Shown here: piece after piece, positions 1 to 13,106 of the stretch | How positions within the stretch are numbered: the stretch's first letter is position 1 | Layout: every line of letters starts with the position of its first letter | From: Gaeumannomyces sp. JS-464 | Taxonomy: Eukaryota > Ascomycota > Sordariomycetes > Magnaporthales > Magnaporthaceae | Direction of reading: 5' to 3' | Length of the DNA stretch: 64,000 nt | Assembly (NCBI GenBank): GCA_002197995.1 | Contig: NGZR01000004.1 | Location: 4,650,001-4,714,000 of the forward strand | Notes under the pieces: generated by a model | The model's database searches: none | Told to the model about the DNA's origin: nothing | Seen by the model: only the letters and a program-made list of their open reading frames with translations | Translations under genes and position numbers: made by a program

Positions 1-366
1 ACAAGCACCAGGCAATTCACTACCTGGAACAAAGGTGGAGGTGGTGGATGCCTGGGTCCCTAATATTGCCGTGCTGCGGGAGAAGAGAATGGTGGAGAAA
101 TGGATAGTACGCAAGATCCAACGGTTAGGTGCCATCTCCAACCCAACTTTGTCGGCTGCCTGTCGGTAGACAAAGGCGGTCATAGGGGGATCTTCTAGAA
201 TGGATGCAGCGGACGATTAGGAGCCATTGAGAACAATCATGAATACAATGATGTAGAAATAAAGAGGCTATGATGCCCCCAGCGGCCGTGTTGACAGAAG
301 CGGGTTGCACTGTCGTTGTAAAAGGCGACAGACAACGTTGTGCAGGGTGCGATAATAGCGACTTAA
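1..366. other. 3' flank of BLM10, no gene seen
   Basis: I see no supported coding region here. Open frames are short and unlike proteins. The segment is the downstream flank of the proteasome activator gene and may hold its 3' untranslated region. Confidence 0.4.
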
Positions 367-3300
367 TCATGCAAAGTAACTCTTCCAGAGCACGCCTTCC
401 AGGTCCTCGAGTTGCTCGGAGGTAAAGTACTAGAAGATCGAACCCTGTTAGCAGCCAGATAGGGAAGGGGGGTCCTTTATCAGTCAAAACTCAAATGAGG
501 CTTACCTTTTGGTCCACGGACCAGCTATCCTGTCTCGTCTTCTTGAACTCGGCCAGAATCGACTTTGTCGCCTTGCCGACCACGCCCGGGTCGCTGGCCG
601 CGCTGCGCGCCAGCAGCGCCAGAACTTCGGGCATCCACTTGGGCGGCGGGGTCAGGTAGGGGAACGCTTCGATGAGCGCGCCCAGCCCCATGATTGCCGC
701 GTGCCTGGCCCGGATCTGGGCTTGTATCTCGACCGGCGTCTCGGTACCGCCACCCGCCGTCTTCATCCGGAGCATCTTGGACTTGGGCATGGGGCTGTGC
801 CGCAGCTGGTCCTCGAACCGGGTCTTCAGCGAGTGGATGATGGGCTCGCGGATCACGTGTGGCGAGCAGCGGATCATGCCGGCAAGCGTTGCGCTCGCGC
901 AGTCGCGCACCTCGAGCTGCACGTCGGCGAGCATATCGCCCACGGCGTCAAATAGCAGCTGCCGCTGGGGCGCCGCCATTAGGAAGAGCCGTCGGAAGTA
1001 GATGACTTGCATGTTCACCAGCGCGCGGAGCCGTTGGTGCCACGACGCTGACGACTTGCCCACACGAACAAGTGCCTGGATGAATGCGTCATCTTCGCCT
1101 GCCCTCAGAGGAATGTTGGGCAGGTGTCGATAAACGTGGTACGCCAGCCGCATAAGCTCTGGGTCCTCCTTCACGTCCATCATGTGCAGCAACTGCTCGA
1201 TAAAGGGCTCCGGGAAGAAGCGGGCCAGTTGTGTGCACTCTTGTGAACTGAGCATGCCGTCGAGCCAGGTCAGCACCGTCTTTGAGCCTGAGGTGTAGCT
1301 CGACGGTGTTTGCTGGCCTGGGGCGCGTTCGTGCCGCCATTTCTCCAGCCGCTCAAAGACCTCCGTCACGGTGGCAACAAACTCATCGTCGGGCTGGTAA
1401 GGGCGCACGCCAACCGACGAGTCCGCCTTGTTCTGCCGGAGCAAGGCGGCAACGTTGGGGAACGACTCGTGGTATCTGCTGCGGTAGATGGCCGAGATGA
1501 CCCGCCCCATGGCTTCGCGAACCGTCTTGTAGGGATGGTCAATGTGCTTCAGGAAGTTGTCGAGAATGGGCTGCGAGTGGCGGAAGTGCCAGCCCGATGT
1601 GCTGATCAAAAGTTCCAGCAGCTGGACCTTGGACGACTCTTTGAAGGCCGCGTTCGAGTTCATGTCCAGCCTGAACGCACTCATGCTCTCCATGACCTCG
1701 TGGAACTTGCGTGGGTCCTTGGAATCGGCGATGACGTGCAAACATGTCATCCAGTAGTGAAGACTATCAGGCGTGAGGTCGTCCTCGAGAATCTTGAGCA
1801 GAAGTGGTCCAGCGTACGCCCAGACCTTCTCGCGTACCTCGACTGTCTCCTCACAGCTGCCTGAGAGGAGCGCTCCCAGAATCTCGGCCGTGGCGCGATG
1901 TTGGTGCTTGTCGCTGCCGTCACCGTAGATTTCTTTGATCAGATCTCCAATGTCTTCTAGCTTGGCCTCCGTGAGACCATAGTTCATCAGGTCGAAAACG
2001 TGGATCAACAGGATGACGTTGTGCATCCGGAAGCGGTCGTTGAGAGTATCACGCGGCTCCTGCTTCGCGTACTCGAAGTATTGCCTGAACCAGTCCTTGG
2101 TCAGCAGCTTGCCGACCTGCTCGCGCTTCTGCTTCTCCAAGTCGTCGTAGCCGTCAAAGGCCACAGGGTCGGCCGATGTCGCCCGCAGCTGCTTTCCCCA
2201 TACGAGCCAGCCCGGGTAGTCCTGGTCCACAAAGTACTGAGCCTTGTCAGGCTTTGTGAAATTGTCCAGGAAGCGCTCTGTCCAGGAGGGGTCATCTTGG
2301 GGCACATCGACCACCACCGAGTTGAGCTCGTTGACATCCTCTGTCAAGTAGTTGCGGAAGTTGTGGCCGTACCACGCTCGCATCTCAATAGTAGTGAACA
2401 GCGATGTGAATATGGCCTGGTAGGTGCCGCGGAGACCAGGATGTGGGTCGTTCGTGCCCTCGGCGATGAGATCGATGAATTCCGAGGGAGCCAGCGTTGC
2501 GAAGCGGGTACACAGGTTCGAGGCGAGATAGATGCACCGTATCGCCACGTTCCAATGGCTGTCCTTTGCCATCTCGGTTAGCTCCAGGCCGAAAGAGCTC
2601 CGCTTGGCCTCAAACCTTGTTGCGGCGGTCAACGATGACCCTTGTGCCGAGCGCGTATCTTCTCCGTGCAGTCCTCGCTTGGCTTGATGATATCTACGAC
2701 TGTGTTGTCCTTGATGACTATGTGCTCCCCGACACGACAGCACTCGATGACGGCCGACAATGAGTTCCCGCTGAGGTGCTGAATAGATGTCTTGTCCACC
2801 TTGGCCGTTTCGATGTACATCCTCATAAAATCTGCCGCAAACCGCCAGTCTCGCATCATTGTCTTCAAGAGGCTCGTAAAGAGCAGCGTGTATAGAGAGC
2901 CCTTGATGCGGTCGTGGTTCACGTCGTCTAGCGCTTTCCGGAACGCCTTGAGCAGGGCCGGTATCACCAGAGGCTTGCCCCCAAGCAGTACCTTGAGCGA
3001 GGAGTCCTGAGCGCCCTGGGCCACCCTGCGGACGTCGGCGTACTGAGATGTGCACGATTCGGCGAGATCGAGAAGGAGTTGCTTGTCGAGCTCGCTCTTC
3101 TGTCGATGAGGCATTGTACTTGACGCGCTGTAGCTGGTACGCGTCCGCTCGCTTGACGAGGAGAGGCCGAGGGTACACCTTGCGAAGGCCGCTGATCTTG
3201 AACGGGGAGATGTCCGCCTTGTAGAGACGCACCAAGCGTTCCAGAGGATGGGCCGAGCGCTCGATGCCGACGTCGGTGATCCAGGTGCGGAACGCGGCGT

Positions 3301-6300
3301 AAAGGGCCGTAAAGCATGGCACGTCGTCCTCTTCGTGTGTGCACAGGAACTTGTGCGTCTTGGACAGAGCGCGACCAACGTCCTCTCTTATTTCGTGGAT
3401 GTGGTCGTACAGCTCGCTGTCCCGTTCGAGGAGATAGCCGGCGGGATAGACGTACCGCTTCTTCAGCTCGTCGTCGTCAGTGACCTCTGCGAACTCGTCA
3501 TCGTCGTCCGCGCCCTCTTCCGAGCCTTCTTCGTTGTCATCCATAGCCACGTCGCCTTCGGCGTCTTGCGGTCCACCACTATCACCGTTGACTTGGCCAT
3601 TCGCCCGGCCCGCCCCCCGCTTGGGATCGAACAGTGCCGAGACGCCCGAGATGACCAGGCGGATCTGGGACAATGCCCGAACTATCTCATCGCTCCACTC
3701 CTTGTTTTTACCCTTTCGGGACACGGGTGGTTCGTCGCTCATAAGGGCCTCCAGCTTCTTCGCGGCCGCGTGGGCTTGCGACGCGAACAACTCGATGGCG
3801 AACTGAATCTCCTCCGGGGATGGGCGGTGCCACTTGATTGTGAGCTCCGACGGCGATGTCGTGGTGCCCCAGTCCTCCACGCCAAGACCGCGAGCAATTG
3901 TCTCAGGCTCGTACAGCGCGTTGTCGATAGTATACGTGTGGGTGAGATTAAGCAGCAGGTGATGGACATAGTTGGATATGTGAATCGTTGGCAGGCCGCG
4001 GCACTTTTCCTGCATGTATTCTGCAATACCCATGAGATCTGCCTTGTACTTGAGCACCTCAGCGCCGACGTGAACGACGCACATGCTGAGCATGCTGACA
4101 TGCCACACCAGCGCCCGGTCCCGAGGCAGCACATCCGTGCCGCTACTACGGTCTGACGCTGCGCCGTTGTAGTCAATCTCGTTTCGGATGTTGGCGATGA
4201 GCATAGGAATGAACACCTTGAGCGTCTTCTCCGGGTTGACTTTGCAGAGAGCGTTGCAGATCCAGGCCATGGCGTCGCGGGCCTGGTGAACGACGTGGGA
4301 GGAAACGAAGTTGCTCAACTTGTCCAGCGTGATGTCGAACAGCTCTGGCGAGAGCGATGCAAAGAGTGGGGTCAACGCCGCGGGCAGAGTGTTGATCACG
4401 TTGTCTTCGGGTGACCCAGATCGTAGGTGAGACGAATCAGGCAAGTTCTCAAGCAGTGTGAAGACCTTGCCGAGCAGTGCGATGATGAACTCCCCGAATC
4501 CTGCCGTGGACGAGCGCACAATGTTGGCCTCCATCTCGTCGGTGAGCTCCTCGTCGTAGTTGATCTTGACGTCTTGGCCCTCGATTTCCATCCGCTCCAT
4601 CTCTCCCTGCACCCATTCCATAGCGAGCGAGGTGTCATGAATCTCGTCGTGCTCCTTGACCAGCGACACAAACGGTATGCTGTAGGCAACGCTCTGGAAG
4701 AAGTTCAAGGTGTACTGCGTCTTGCCTAAATCGTTGGCGTCGATGCCTGGGAGAGCAAGAGCGAGAAGGGCAGTTAGGTGGCATCGGAAGCCCCTCTGCT
4801 GAGACATGATGTTGGCGATCATCTGCAGACCGCAGAGACTGGCCGTCGTCCGGTGCACCTCGACAAGTCCCTGCAAGCTAGGGTAAAAGCGCTGGAGGGC
4901 CCCTGGCAATATCAGGTCAGGCTGCAGGTAGGCCAGGCCCTGCAAGGTCGAGTAGTAGTAATTGGCCACCTTGGAGCTCTTGGCGAACAAGCCCATGAAG
5001 GTAACCTCTCTCAGGGCCAGCACGAACCGCTTCTTCAGCTCCGCGTTGACCCTGCGCTCGGGGACTATGTCCAGCTCGCCGCTCCGCTCCCTATTACAGC
5101 GCGACACAAAGATATCGGTAAGATAGTACGTCAGCTGGGCCAGAAACTGGGCCCACAAGCCATGATTGGAGGGGTGGAAGAAGGTGTCGACCGACTCCAG
5201 CAGCCCCTCCAGGCTCAACAGTACAGAACTGTCCGTGTCCAGACACTTGGGCGACAAAGAATGTACTATCCAACGCGCAATCATGTAGGGTACTGGATAC
5301 TTCTTCCTGTTTTCCAAGAATGCAGCAGACCGGCCGAGTAGTCGAGCGATGTGTAAGGGGAGTTGGCCTGTCCGACGGGGATCTCTGTCAACCGCAGAAT
5401 GGCCGTGAAGATGAGGTCTGACTGGTCTTTGGTGAAGATGCCGTGCTCGGTAAATGGCACGTCCCGATACCCGAGGTAGTCCCGCGCCATGCGCGAAAAG
5501 ACATCGATAAAGCAGGTATCAAAATTCTTGGATCTGTTCATCAGGGACCATAGATGGAAGAAGGTCGGCAGGAAGTCAGAGGGTTGTGCAAGCTCCTCAG
5601 TTGGCGGCGCTGGAGACGTTGGCAGCATCGTGGTGATGAGTCCGAGCACAATGTACGAGTTTGTGGCGTCCGATGTGCTGAAGAAAGGCAGGAACTCCTC
5701 AAGCATATCCCGTCTCGCCTTGGGATCGAAGTACAGCTGCGCGTGCAAACAGAGTCGCAAGAGATGCTTCTGCGTCCTGCGTCGACGGCCCTGGTGCGCG
5801 GCACATTCCGATGGCAGCACCAGCGCCTTGATCTCGTGCCAGAGTGGGCGCCAGTCGAGGACGAGGTCGTCTAGGGGCTTGAGGTAATGCTTTCTCCTGT
5901 GAAAACAAGCGTGAAAATATCAGCGTCATGCGTCATTTGCCGAACCAAAGTGCGAGCGCAGGGTTCTGGCGGGACTAACCTCGTCAATGTGACCAGCATC
6001 TTGGTGAAGCGGTCTGCCGTATTGGATTCCAGGCCAGGGGCCAGAGACAGATGGTAGTAGACTTGGACGAGCTTGGCTCGGAGTTCGCGGGTCATCTCAA
6101 ATTTGAGGTTGAGCCATCCCTGAAGTTCCCTCGTCCAGTGGAGGGCACCTGGCGCAAAGTCCTCGGCCATGATGGACACGTATAAGTTCTTCAGAATGCC
6201 CAACAGCGCCTCGTCGCGCTTGCTCTCATCTTCCACCTGGTATGGCAGCAGCCTGTGGTATGCGAACGTTCTCGGACGGTATCTCTTCCGGTCGTTTTCG

Positions 6301-6458
6301 TCAGGCGTCTTGGTCACGGTCAGGCCGGGCGAGGTGGCTCTTGAGATGGCGTCGGCAGACATGAAGGGGCCGCCGCCGAGAAAATGTATAGCCGCAGCGC
6401 CGGCGGCGCCGGCCATTCCCACCGCCGTCGCGGAGTGTGACTCTAGTGTCTCGTCCAT
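367..6458 (-). CDS. BLM10: Proteasome activator BLM10/PA200
   Basis: Large HEAT-repeat activator that caps the 20S proteasome in nucleus and cytosol. It is recognised from its overall sequence, for example the GKLLTKDWFRQYFEYAKQE and YMIARWIVHSLSP regions, and from the conserved C-terminal part with the AIMGLGALIEAFPY stretch. Proposed exons are 6458-5980, 5896-506 and 429-367. The introns have gttagt...cacag and gtaagc...tctag borders, and the last one restores a 20-residue tail. The protein is about 1977 residues, normal for the family. Reading frame breaks occur near 5310 (one base missing), near 3110 (one extra) and at 2610-2660 (one missing or two extra). Between the last two breaks the true frame reads SLKVLLGGKPLVIPALLKAF, while the uninterrupted frame is a shadow. 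The tail ends S-Y-F-A, where yeast Blm10 has Y-Y-A. Confidence 0.9.
430..505 (-). other. Last intron of BLM10
   Basis: 76-bp intron with donor gtaagc and acceptor ttctag, phase 0, with a gctaac branch-like site. Without it the protein would end nine codons after the last conserved residue and would lack the C-terminal proteasome-binding tail. Confidence 0.75.
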
Positions 6459-8974
6459 CTTTCAGACTCGCAAGCAGCCCACTGGGGAAGAGGTGTCGCG
6501 AGTCGAAGGAGGTGTATTTGGGCCGCGAGGCGTAGTGGGCGCGGGTCAGCGCAGCAGAGCACCGTCAAGGCTAAGGAGGGGCGCGCAGCCAGGCGGCGTG
6601 GATTTGGGCGGCACAACCAAGCGGGTGTGGTCGTGCTAAAATGCTGGTATCAAATGATGACAAAGTCAGATTCAGCCGGTGACATGTCGCCTCGTCGACT
6701 CGAGGTTTCGCCTGGAGGTGGGCCGGTGCGAACTTGAGGTCGCGAGGGAATGACGTTTGTCAGGTCCGCCGGAGCTGCGAGGGAAGAAAAGCGACTTGTC
6801 AGCAACCCTGCGGATTAGGGAGGAGCCCACCCAGCCCGAATAACCCAGTCGGGAGCAGAGGGGCGCAGGAAAGACTGCGATGGCCAGGTCGCACATGGAA
6901 ACAGGGTTCGGAGGACGAGGGATGGAGTGGGACGACGCGATTGGGGTGAAGCAGCCGAGACGTGGTTGCATCCATGGCTTGTCTTCGCCGCAGCGGAGGT
7001 CGAGGTACCTTTGGCGTCATGCGGTCCCAGCCTTGGGTGACGGTGACAGGGTTGGGCAGCACAGCGGGTGGTGTGTCTGTGCCCGCGCGGAGGTGGCCGG
7101 TGTTGGCGGCGGAGTCGGATGCTGTGCAGAGTCAGAGCCAGCGAGGTGGGAGGGCAAGCTGAGCTGCAGCCTTGCGGGTAACGCGAGGTTGGCAGGCGCT
7201 GGTGGCGGCGGGACGAAGCTGCTGGGGCCAAACTTACTGCCCACCCAGCGGTGGAAGCTCGTGGCGGGGCTAAGCAAGGCGGCAGCGCGCGTGCGTGTGT
7301 GCGTGCGCGGGAGACCCTCCCTGTCTGGGCCGTGCTGGACTGAATCTCTCAGGGATGCGCGCTCGCCCACGGACGGGCAGATGTCGCAAAATGTCGACAA
7401 GGCGGCGATCGGACAACGTCAAATGCTACTGCTAGGGGGCTGGCGGTCGCTTTGCAGTCAATCGGGCACCAGACCGCGTAGGTTGGCACGTTGGTTGCGC
7501 AAGTGGCGGCTAAACCCTTGACCCAGCACGCCTTCGAGCGTCCGCCAGGGAGGTAGCCAGAGGGCTCAGCTTTCGGCAATGGATCTGATGGGCAGGAACG
7601 AATCTCGGGCCTGGTGCAGTAGCCCCTGCTGCTTCTGTTGGCCGAGCAGGGTGGTCAGAGCTTCCTCGGACCCACGCGAAATGCCACCACCTAACTTCAA
7701 TCAGGCCAGCAGGTCGGGTCGCACGGGGTGCAATCTTCTTGGACCTGGTGCACGCACGTCAGCGAGCCACCACAAAGATGGGCCTTCCCGGTGCTCCAGA
7801 CAGCACCTCACCCGAGTTGGCGTGTGGCTTGCGTGGAGATCAGGGCTTTGGCGGGGTAGGTAGGGAGGACGACAACAAGCGCGGCAAGGGGCTCCGTCGA
7901 GGGTTTGATGCCAGGGGTTTTAAAGTCACCAGTCCGTAGAAGCACACAAGGCACCAGCTCGATTACGTTTAGGGCGGCACGCGACGCAAACATCGCCAAC
8001 CTCGACCTCCATCATTCGCTCGCTTCCACGCCATTCCTCGGGGTTCGTCTGGCCATCGCCCCATTGTCTCACAAGCCGGCGGGTTCTCCTGGGGGATCCT
8101 GGCACTTAGCGAGCTCATTAACGGAACCCTGGGATCGGGAAACGGCCGTGACTGGCCTCCAGGCTACAAGGACGCGACGCCTCCTTGATTTTCTCGCCTT
8201 TCGTCCGTCTATTATTGCCTCCGGTATCTTATTTTATGCCGATGACTCCGGGCATGTCCAGCCAAAAGCCCCGATATTTATCCTCAGCGCAGTCGAAGGT
8301 GTCCAGAGACATTCGTCCCTCAACTGTCACGTGCTGTGCCCCGTAGCTCCAAATGCCGAACTCGGCACGTGTTTCCAGAACACGAACTGCGTGCTTGGAC
8401 CCGCCAGAGTCGCGCCATGGGGCAAGCGGCTCTTGACACTACCCCTGGGCTTCCTTCCCTCTTTGCTCAGACCATGCTGTCAAGCTTCCGCGATATCTAG
8501 ACTGGCAAGCATCCAACACCGCAAACGCCATTGGGCAAATACCTTCCAATATCATCACTTGTCTGGTCACCGCGTACATAGGCCTCTTCATACAGCACTA
8601 CGTCGCGGGGGAGAACCGAAGGCATGGGGCCTTCGAGACACGCAGCGAGCTTGATGACAAGCACCTGCGCGGCGCCGAGACTGGGCGCGGCTGGGATGCG
8701 GCGATTGGGTTTCGATATGTGCACTGACGGAGAGGCCGGGTCAAATATTTATCACTACATCGGACATGGAAAAAATGAACTGGGGAACGTGTATGTGTCA
8801 CTCCCGACAAGTGGCATTATTTAGAGGAAGATTATTACCACCAAAGAGGTGACATGAATTCCAAACGCCGACCTAAGATTACACCCCTGTGCTTACCTAC
8901 CTATATTCTTGGAGATACGAACCCAACAAGAAAACATCCGGGCAACCTAGTAGCCAGAATGCCAATGGTCCCAA
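6459..8974. other. Intergenic region upstream of BLM10
   Basis: About 2.5 kb without a gene I can support. It is moderately GC-rich (GC skewed in places) and holds the BLM10 promoter at its left end and the 3' flank of the F-box gene at its right. An open frame at 7905-8654 (+) encodes 249 residues, but it has no domain, no plausible intron structure and a composition like translated non-coding DNA. I did not call it. A gtaggtaggga motif lies near 7856. Confidence 0.4.
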
Positions 8975-11257
8975 CTAATCCGATTTGCTCCTTCCGCCAA
9001 CCGTCATACCAACCTCGGATAACCGGCGCCGGGCCAAGCAAGGCTGTCGCATCAATTGGACAAGGCCAGGCCCCTCGACCTCGAAAATACTCTCAGCGAG
9101 CTCGTAGAGCTTGGGGTAGATCGCGTCGATGACAGAACCCGGACGCTGATGTCGGTCATCAGGAGCAGGTAGATGAAATCGGCCCCCCGACGTTGCTGAT
9201 GTTCGCCGGCCCCATGTTCTCGACCAGCCACTTAAGAAAGTGCCAGTCCCGCGAGTAGAGCGCCCTGGTCAGGTGGCCCGGCATCCTACCCGGGACGGCC
9301 TCCTGCACCCGGAGGCCGTAGCGGAGCATGCTGCGCCAAATCCGCCTGATGCCATCGATCGGGTAATAGTAGTCCGTTTTGCCGTGCCGTTGCCTACCAA
9401 AGGAGATTTCTGGAGGCTCCATCCACGTATCTTGGGGCGCGGGCAGGGAGATGGTCGCTCCCCAGACTTCGAGGTAGGGTCCGCGAGCACACTCGTACGC
9501 GGGTTTCTGGTACTCACCGTGCATGGTGTACATGTAGCGATTGCTGTCGTCGCCGCCCTTGTACTCGGGGACGTCGGGCATCGATAGGAGCTGTGCGAAG
9601 TGGGGGAGAGAAAAGGGCATTCTTTGCCAGTCTATCCTCTGCCCGGACTCGAGAAGGAGACCCACCCTGGCCTCGCGAGCGTGCTGTTCTTGAGCTATGT
9701 ATTGACCGAGGTTGGCATCATAGTACCAGTCATACAAAGTATGCTCGAGCTGCGACACTTTGAAAGTGGAGAATGGCCTCTCCGGAGCAGTATGGCTGTG
9801 CCAGAGCATATATTGGAGCCCGAGAATGGTTGCGGTCCCTGCGTTGTCCAAGCTTCCCTCCCGTTTCTCGTCGATTAGCCAGTTCAGGGTACCTTCGCTG
9901 ATGGCTTGGCCTTGATCTTGGAGGAAGCAGAGCAAGAGCGAACACTCACCTGCTTTTTGACTGATATCCCTCGTTTCTCGAGCAGAGTCATTTTCCTGTT
10001 CTGAATTTTCGTGCCAGTAGGCCAGCATATGGCCAACTGCATCCGGCTCCGGGCGATTCAAGGCGCGGCGGGGAAATGCTCCGAACCTTGCGCCGGCGGC
10101 CCAGAGCGCCTTGAACGCATCTGCGTTGTTCATCAATGCCGCGTACTGGAGAGGGGTGACCGTGAGGAGCTTGGTGTCGTCCCATCCGCCACCTACGGCC
10201 TCAAAACTCGGGTCGAAGTGGCGCCGCGCGACCATATCGAGACTGGCCCCGTGGCTTAAGAGCAGCTGCAGGATTTCCGGTACCTTCTCGCCTTGAGAGC
10301 ACCACGAGAGTCGGTATATTGCCGAGTGGATCCCGCGACCCTCGGAGATGCGCTGTGCCGAGTCCTCCGGTTGAGTGTTAATGAGGTGCTTGAGGAGCAC
10401 CACGTCCCCTACCTCGATGGCGTCGATCACGGCATATCCAATGTCAATAGGCGCGCCCTCGGTCGGACGCGGGCCGTGGCCGTACCGCGACGTGCGGTTT
10501 TGATGACGACACGGGTGGTCCGTGATGGTGATGGGCGAAGCGCCTCGCGCGAGGAGGTCCATGGTCATCTTGGTATTTCCAGAACGGATAGCAGTATAAA
10601 GAGGGGAGTACTCAAGCAAAAACTCGGTCTGTGAAAGTCAGTGCGAGGAAACCTCCGGGTAGGGATTTCGTCGCCCTCGCCGTTTTGGCCAGTCGCGCAG
10701 CTGATCATGTCCGAGTATCTCCTCTGGTTACCGTCACTCCAGTCCCAGCTGAAATCGCAGGCGTCGAGACCAACGTTAGCGTCGGCGCCGCGATCGAGCA
10801 GGAGCCTAGCAACATCGTTCTGGCCGTGGTGAATGGCCAGATGGAGAGGGGCCGGGAAAGAACACCCTTTATCCCTCTCCAGGGCCACGAAGATTTCCGC
10901 AGGGTCAGCTCTGGTTGGGATTATGGCGTCCCGATAACCACCGTGGGTGGAGAAGCGACGCCAAGCGCGCCAAGAACGATCATAGCGGTGGAGTTGATAG
11001 TTGGTTGCTTCAGGCGTCATCGAGGCCCCAGCGTCGAGCGCGAGATTTGCGAGTTCGACACTGCCGTTTTTCGCAGCCCAGCGAAGAAGGAAGCCGCCGC
11101 GCTCCCGAACGCACCACTGTGCATTTCGCTTGCGCAGTGAGGCATGGAGGTATTTGGAGGCATGGGAGAGGCGTATAGCGTCGCCGAAATCAAGCTCACC
11201 GACGACGCCAAACAGCAGTTCAGCAGGGATATTGTCGAGAGAGTGGGGGTGGCGCAT
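8975..11257 (-). CDS. F-box and ankyrin-repeat protein
   Basis: The N-terminus (residues about 5-45, NIPAELLFGVVGELDFGDAI) looks like an F-box, which recruits targets to SCF ubiquitin ligases. Ankyrin-like repeats follow: FLLRWAAKNGSVELANLALDAGA, PLHLAIHHGQNDVARLLLDRGA, SPLYTAIRSGNTKMTMDLLARGA and others with the same -LL--GA- rhythm. The start is chosen at 11257 because the F-box begins just after it. The frame changes once at 10620-10700 and, near the 3' end, at the G-run at 9181-9186 and near 9139. One added base at each gives about 761 residues ending at 8975, with a coherent tail containing IYPKLYELAESIFEVEGPGL. Left uncorrected, the frame stops at 9159. A gtgagt at about 9950 could start a 45-bp in-frame intron. 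Substrate unknown. Confidence 0.7.
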
Positions 11258-13106
11258 GATTGCTTTCGTCCCGGTGATAGGGATGGTGAGCCGGGTGGAT
11301 GCTTGGTGGATGGGTTGGTTGTTGGTGTGGATGGTTGTCGACTGCGATCTGGCGTTGAAGAAATGTGCCAAAAGTACAAGCAAGTCCTAGGACTGAACCC
11401 CCGGTTTATACACAAGTGACTAGGTAGTCCGCTGAAAGGAACAAAGAGGGTTGACAACGCTATTGTGTTGTCTTTGTTTGGAATACACCACGAAGAAATT
11501 TAGCGACTACTTTGAACGCATATCAATGAAAAGAGGCAGCCGGCTATTGTGACTAAATCCGGTTCTGACAAAGGTCTTTCTTCAGTGCCGTCAAAGGCAG
11601 TCCGATAGGTACAGCAATGCCTCCGTGTGTCGGTAGCAACAATAGTGCCAGCTCGACTGTACTGGGCATTGGCTTTGACATGGTGGCGAAGGCATAGCCT
11701 TGTCGCGCTATGCTCGGGCTACATTGCATGACCCCATGAATACCCACGACCAGAAGAGGCACCGTGTTACGTTTGCCCAAACAGACACGCAACTAAGGCG
11801 TGGCGTCCATATAATGCCCTTTCACTCCGGACAGTCCACCCAGACTTCAGCGCAAACAGTCGGCGCTGTGGACATGCCCCAGAATGTCAGCCGTGCCAGG
11901 CCGATGGCTTGCTCGCCGATCCGGCCAGCTAGATCGGTAGCGACCCTGAGACTGGCGATCCCTCAGCCGCGCGAAGGCATGCATCCGGTTCGGTGTGTCC
12001 CAGGCTCTCTGCTAATGAGTGTTGCCGGAGCGCTAGTCTCCTGACCAATCCGGACCCGATACGGGAAGGATGATATTCGGCCACCCCAAGGCCAGCACGG
12101 CCTTCCTTCTGCCAGCCACCCTTTTTCGTCTGGCACAATGTTGGAAAAAAGAAAGCCACCAGGCCGGTACGGATAGGGCGTGCAAGTCCGTCACCGCAAA
12201 TTTACGCATTTTTTCCTACATCAACGTTCGTCTAGAGATCCTCGTCCCATGCCTTCGCTCTCTAGTAATCCCCTGTAATTCCAATGCCGGATCGCAGCCC
12301 CTGTTCTTAAAACCCCTCTCTGCATGATCCGAACGTCAAATCCAACGTCGGGTCAGGTGTTGTCAATCCCTCTCCCTGTCCTGTCCGCGGCCCTCCACAT
12401 CAGGCAGTTTTTTTTCTTTTTTCTTTTAGCGTAGCCGATCGCCTATCGCCGTCGAGCCGACAGCTCCGCTGTGAGGGACCCGCAATCCAGCGTGCTTGGA
12501 TAGGTTGACACCTCAGCTGTGTCGAGCCCGGATTCCTGACGCAGTGTCACGGAAAACGGCCGCTCAGCGCGGGGAGCTCGGCATTGCGCCGGGGTTGTTT
12601 CCGAAAGCTCCGCACCCCAAATCCCCATAGCAGCTGCCCCCTGCGGAGAAAGTGACGCGCGAATGGGCGGCCTGGGGCAAGCGGCACCCGGATCTGCCCC
12701 TGTGGGGTAGGTAGGTGCCTAGGACGGTGAGGTTACCGAAGCGCCCAAGCAAGAGGTTATTATTCGATAACACAATTTATCACGCCCAGGCACCGCTTTG
12801 AAGGCGACGGACGGGTTCCGACTGGGGCGGAGTGAAATGCAGCAATAGCCCTGGCAGAGAAGGAGCACGAGCCTTCTGCGGGGGAAGGGGAGATCTGGGA
12901 AAAGATGGAGAGGGGCCCTGCCGAGATCGCACCCAGGTGCATGTAAACCGAGGAGGCAGCTTCCCAACTTTGGTGACTTGATCACCTCAGAACAACAAAA
13001 GGCATCGCGAGCTTTCTTGCTTTCTTTTCTTTTGTTTTTGCGAGAAAACAACACAAAGAATCCCTATATATCCCTGCGCAAACAACAAAAAGTCAAAAAA
13101 AAAAAA
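11258..13106. other. Intergenic region between F-box gene and dehydrogenase
   Basis: About 1.85 kb with no supported gene. Notable simple sequence: a T-rich tract at 12409-12428, a gtaggtaggtgcctagg motif at 12707-12723, and an A-run at 13096-13107 that abuts the dehydrogenase start codon. Confidence 0.4.

Noticed and set aside
3248..4156. 302-codon plus-strand frame antisense to BLM10
   Set aside because: It mirrors the conserved BLM10 frame and has no domain or start context.
7905..8654. 249-codon plus-strand frame
   Set aside because: No motif, no membrane or signal segment and no coherent intron model; probably chance.
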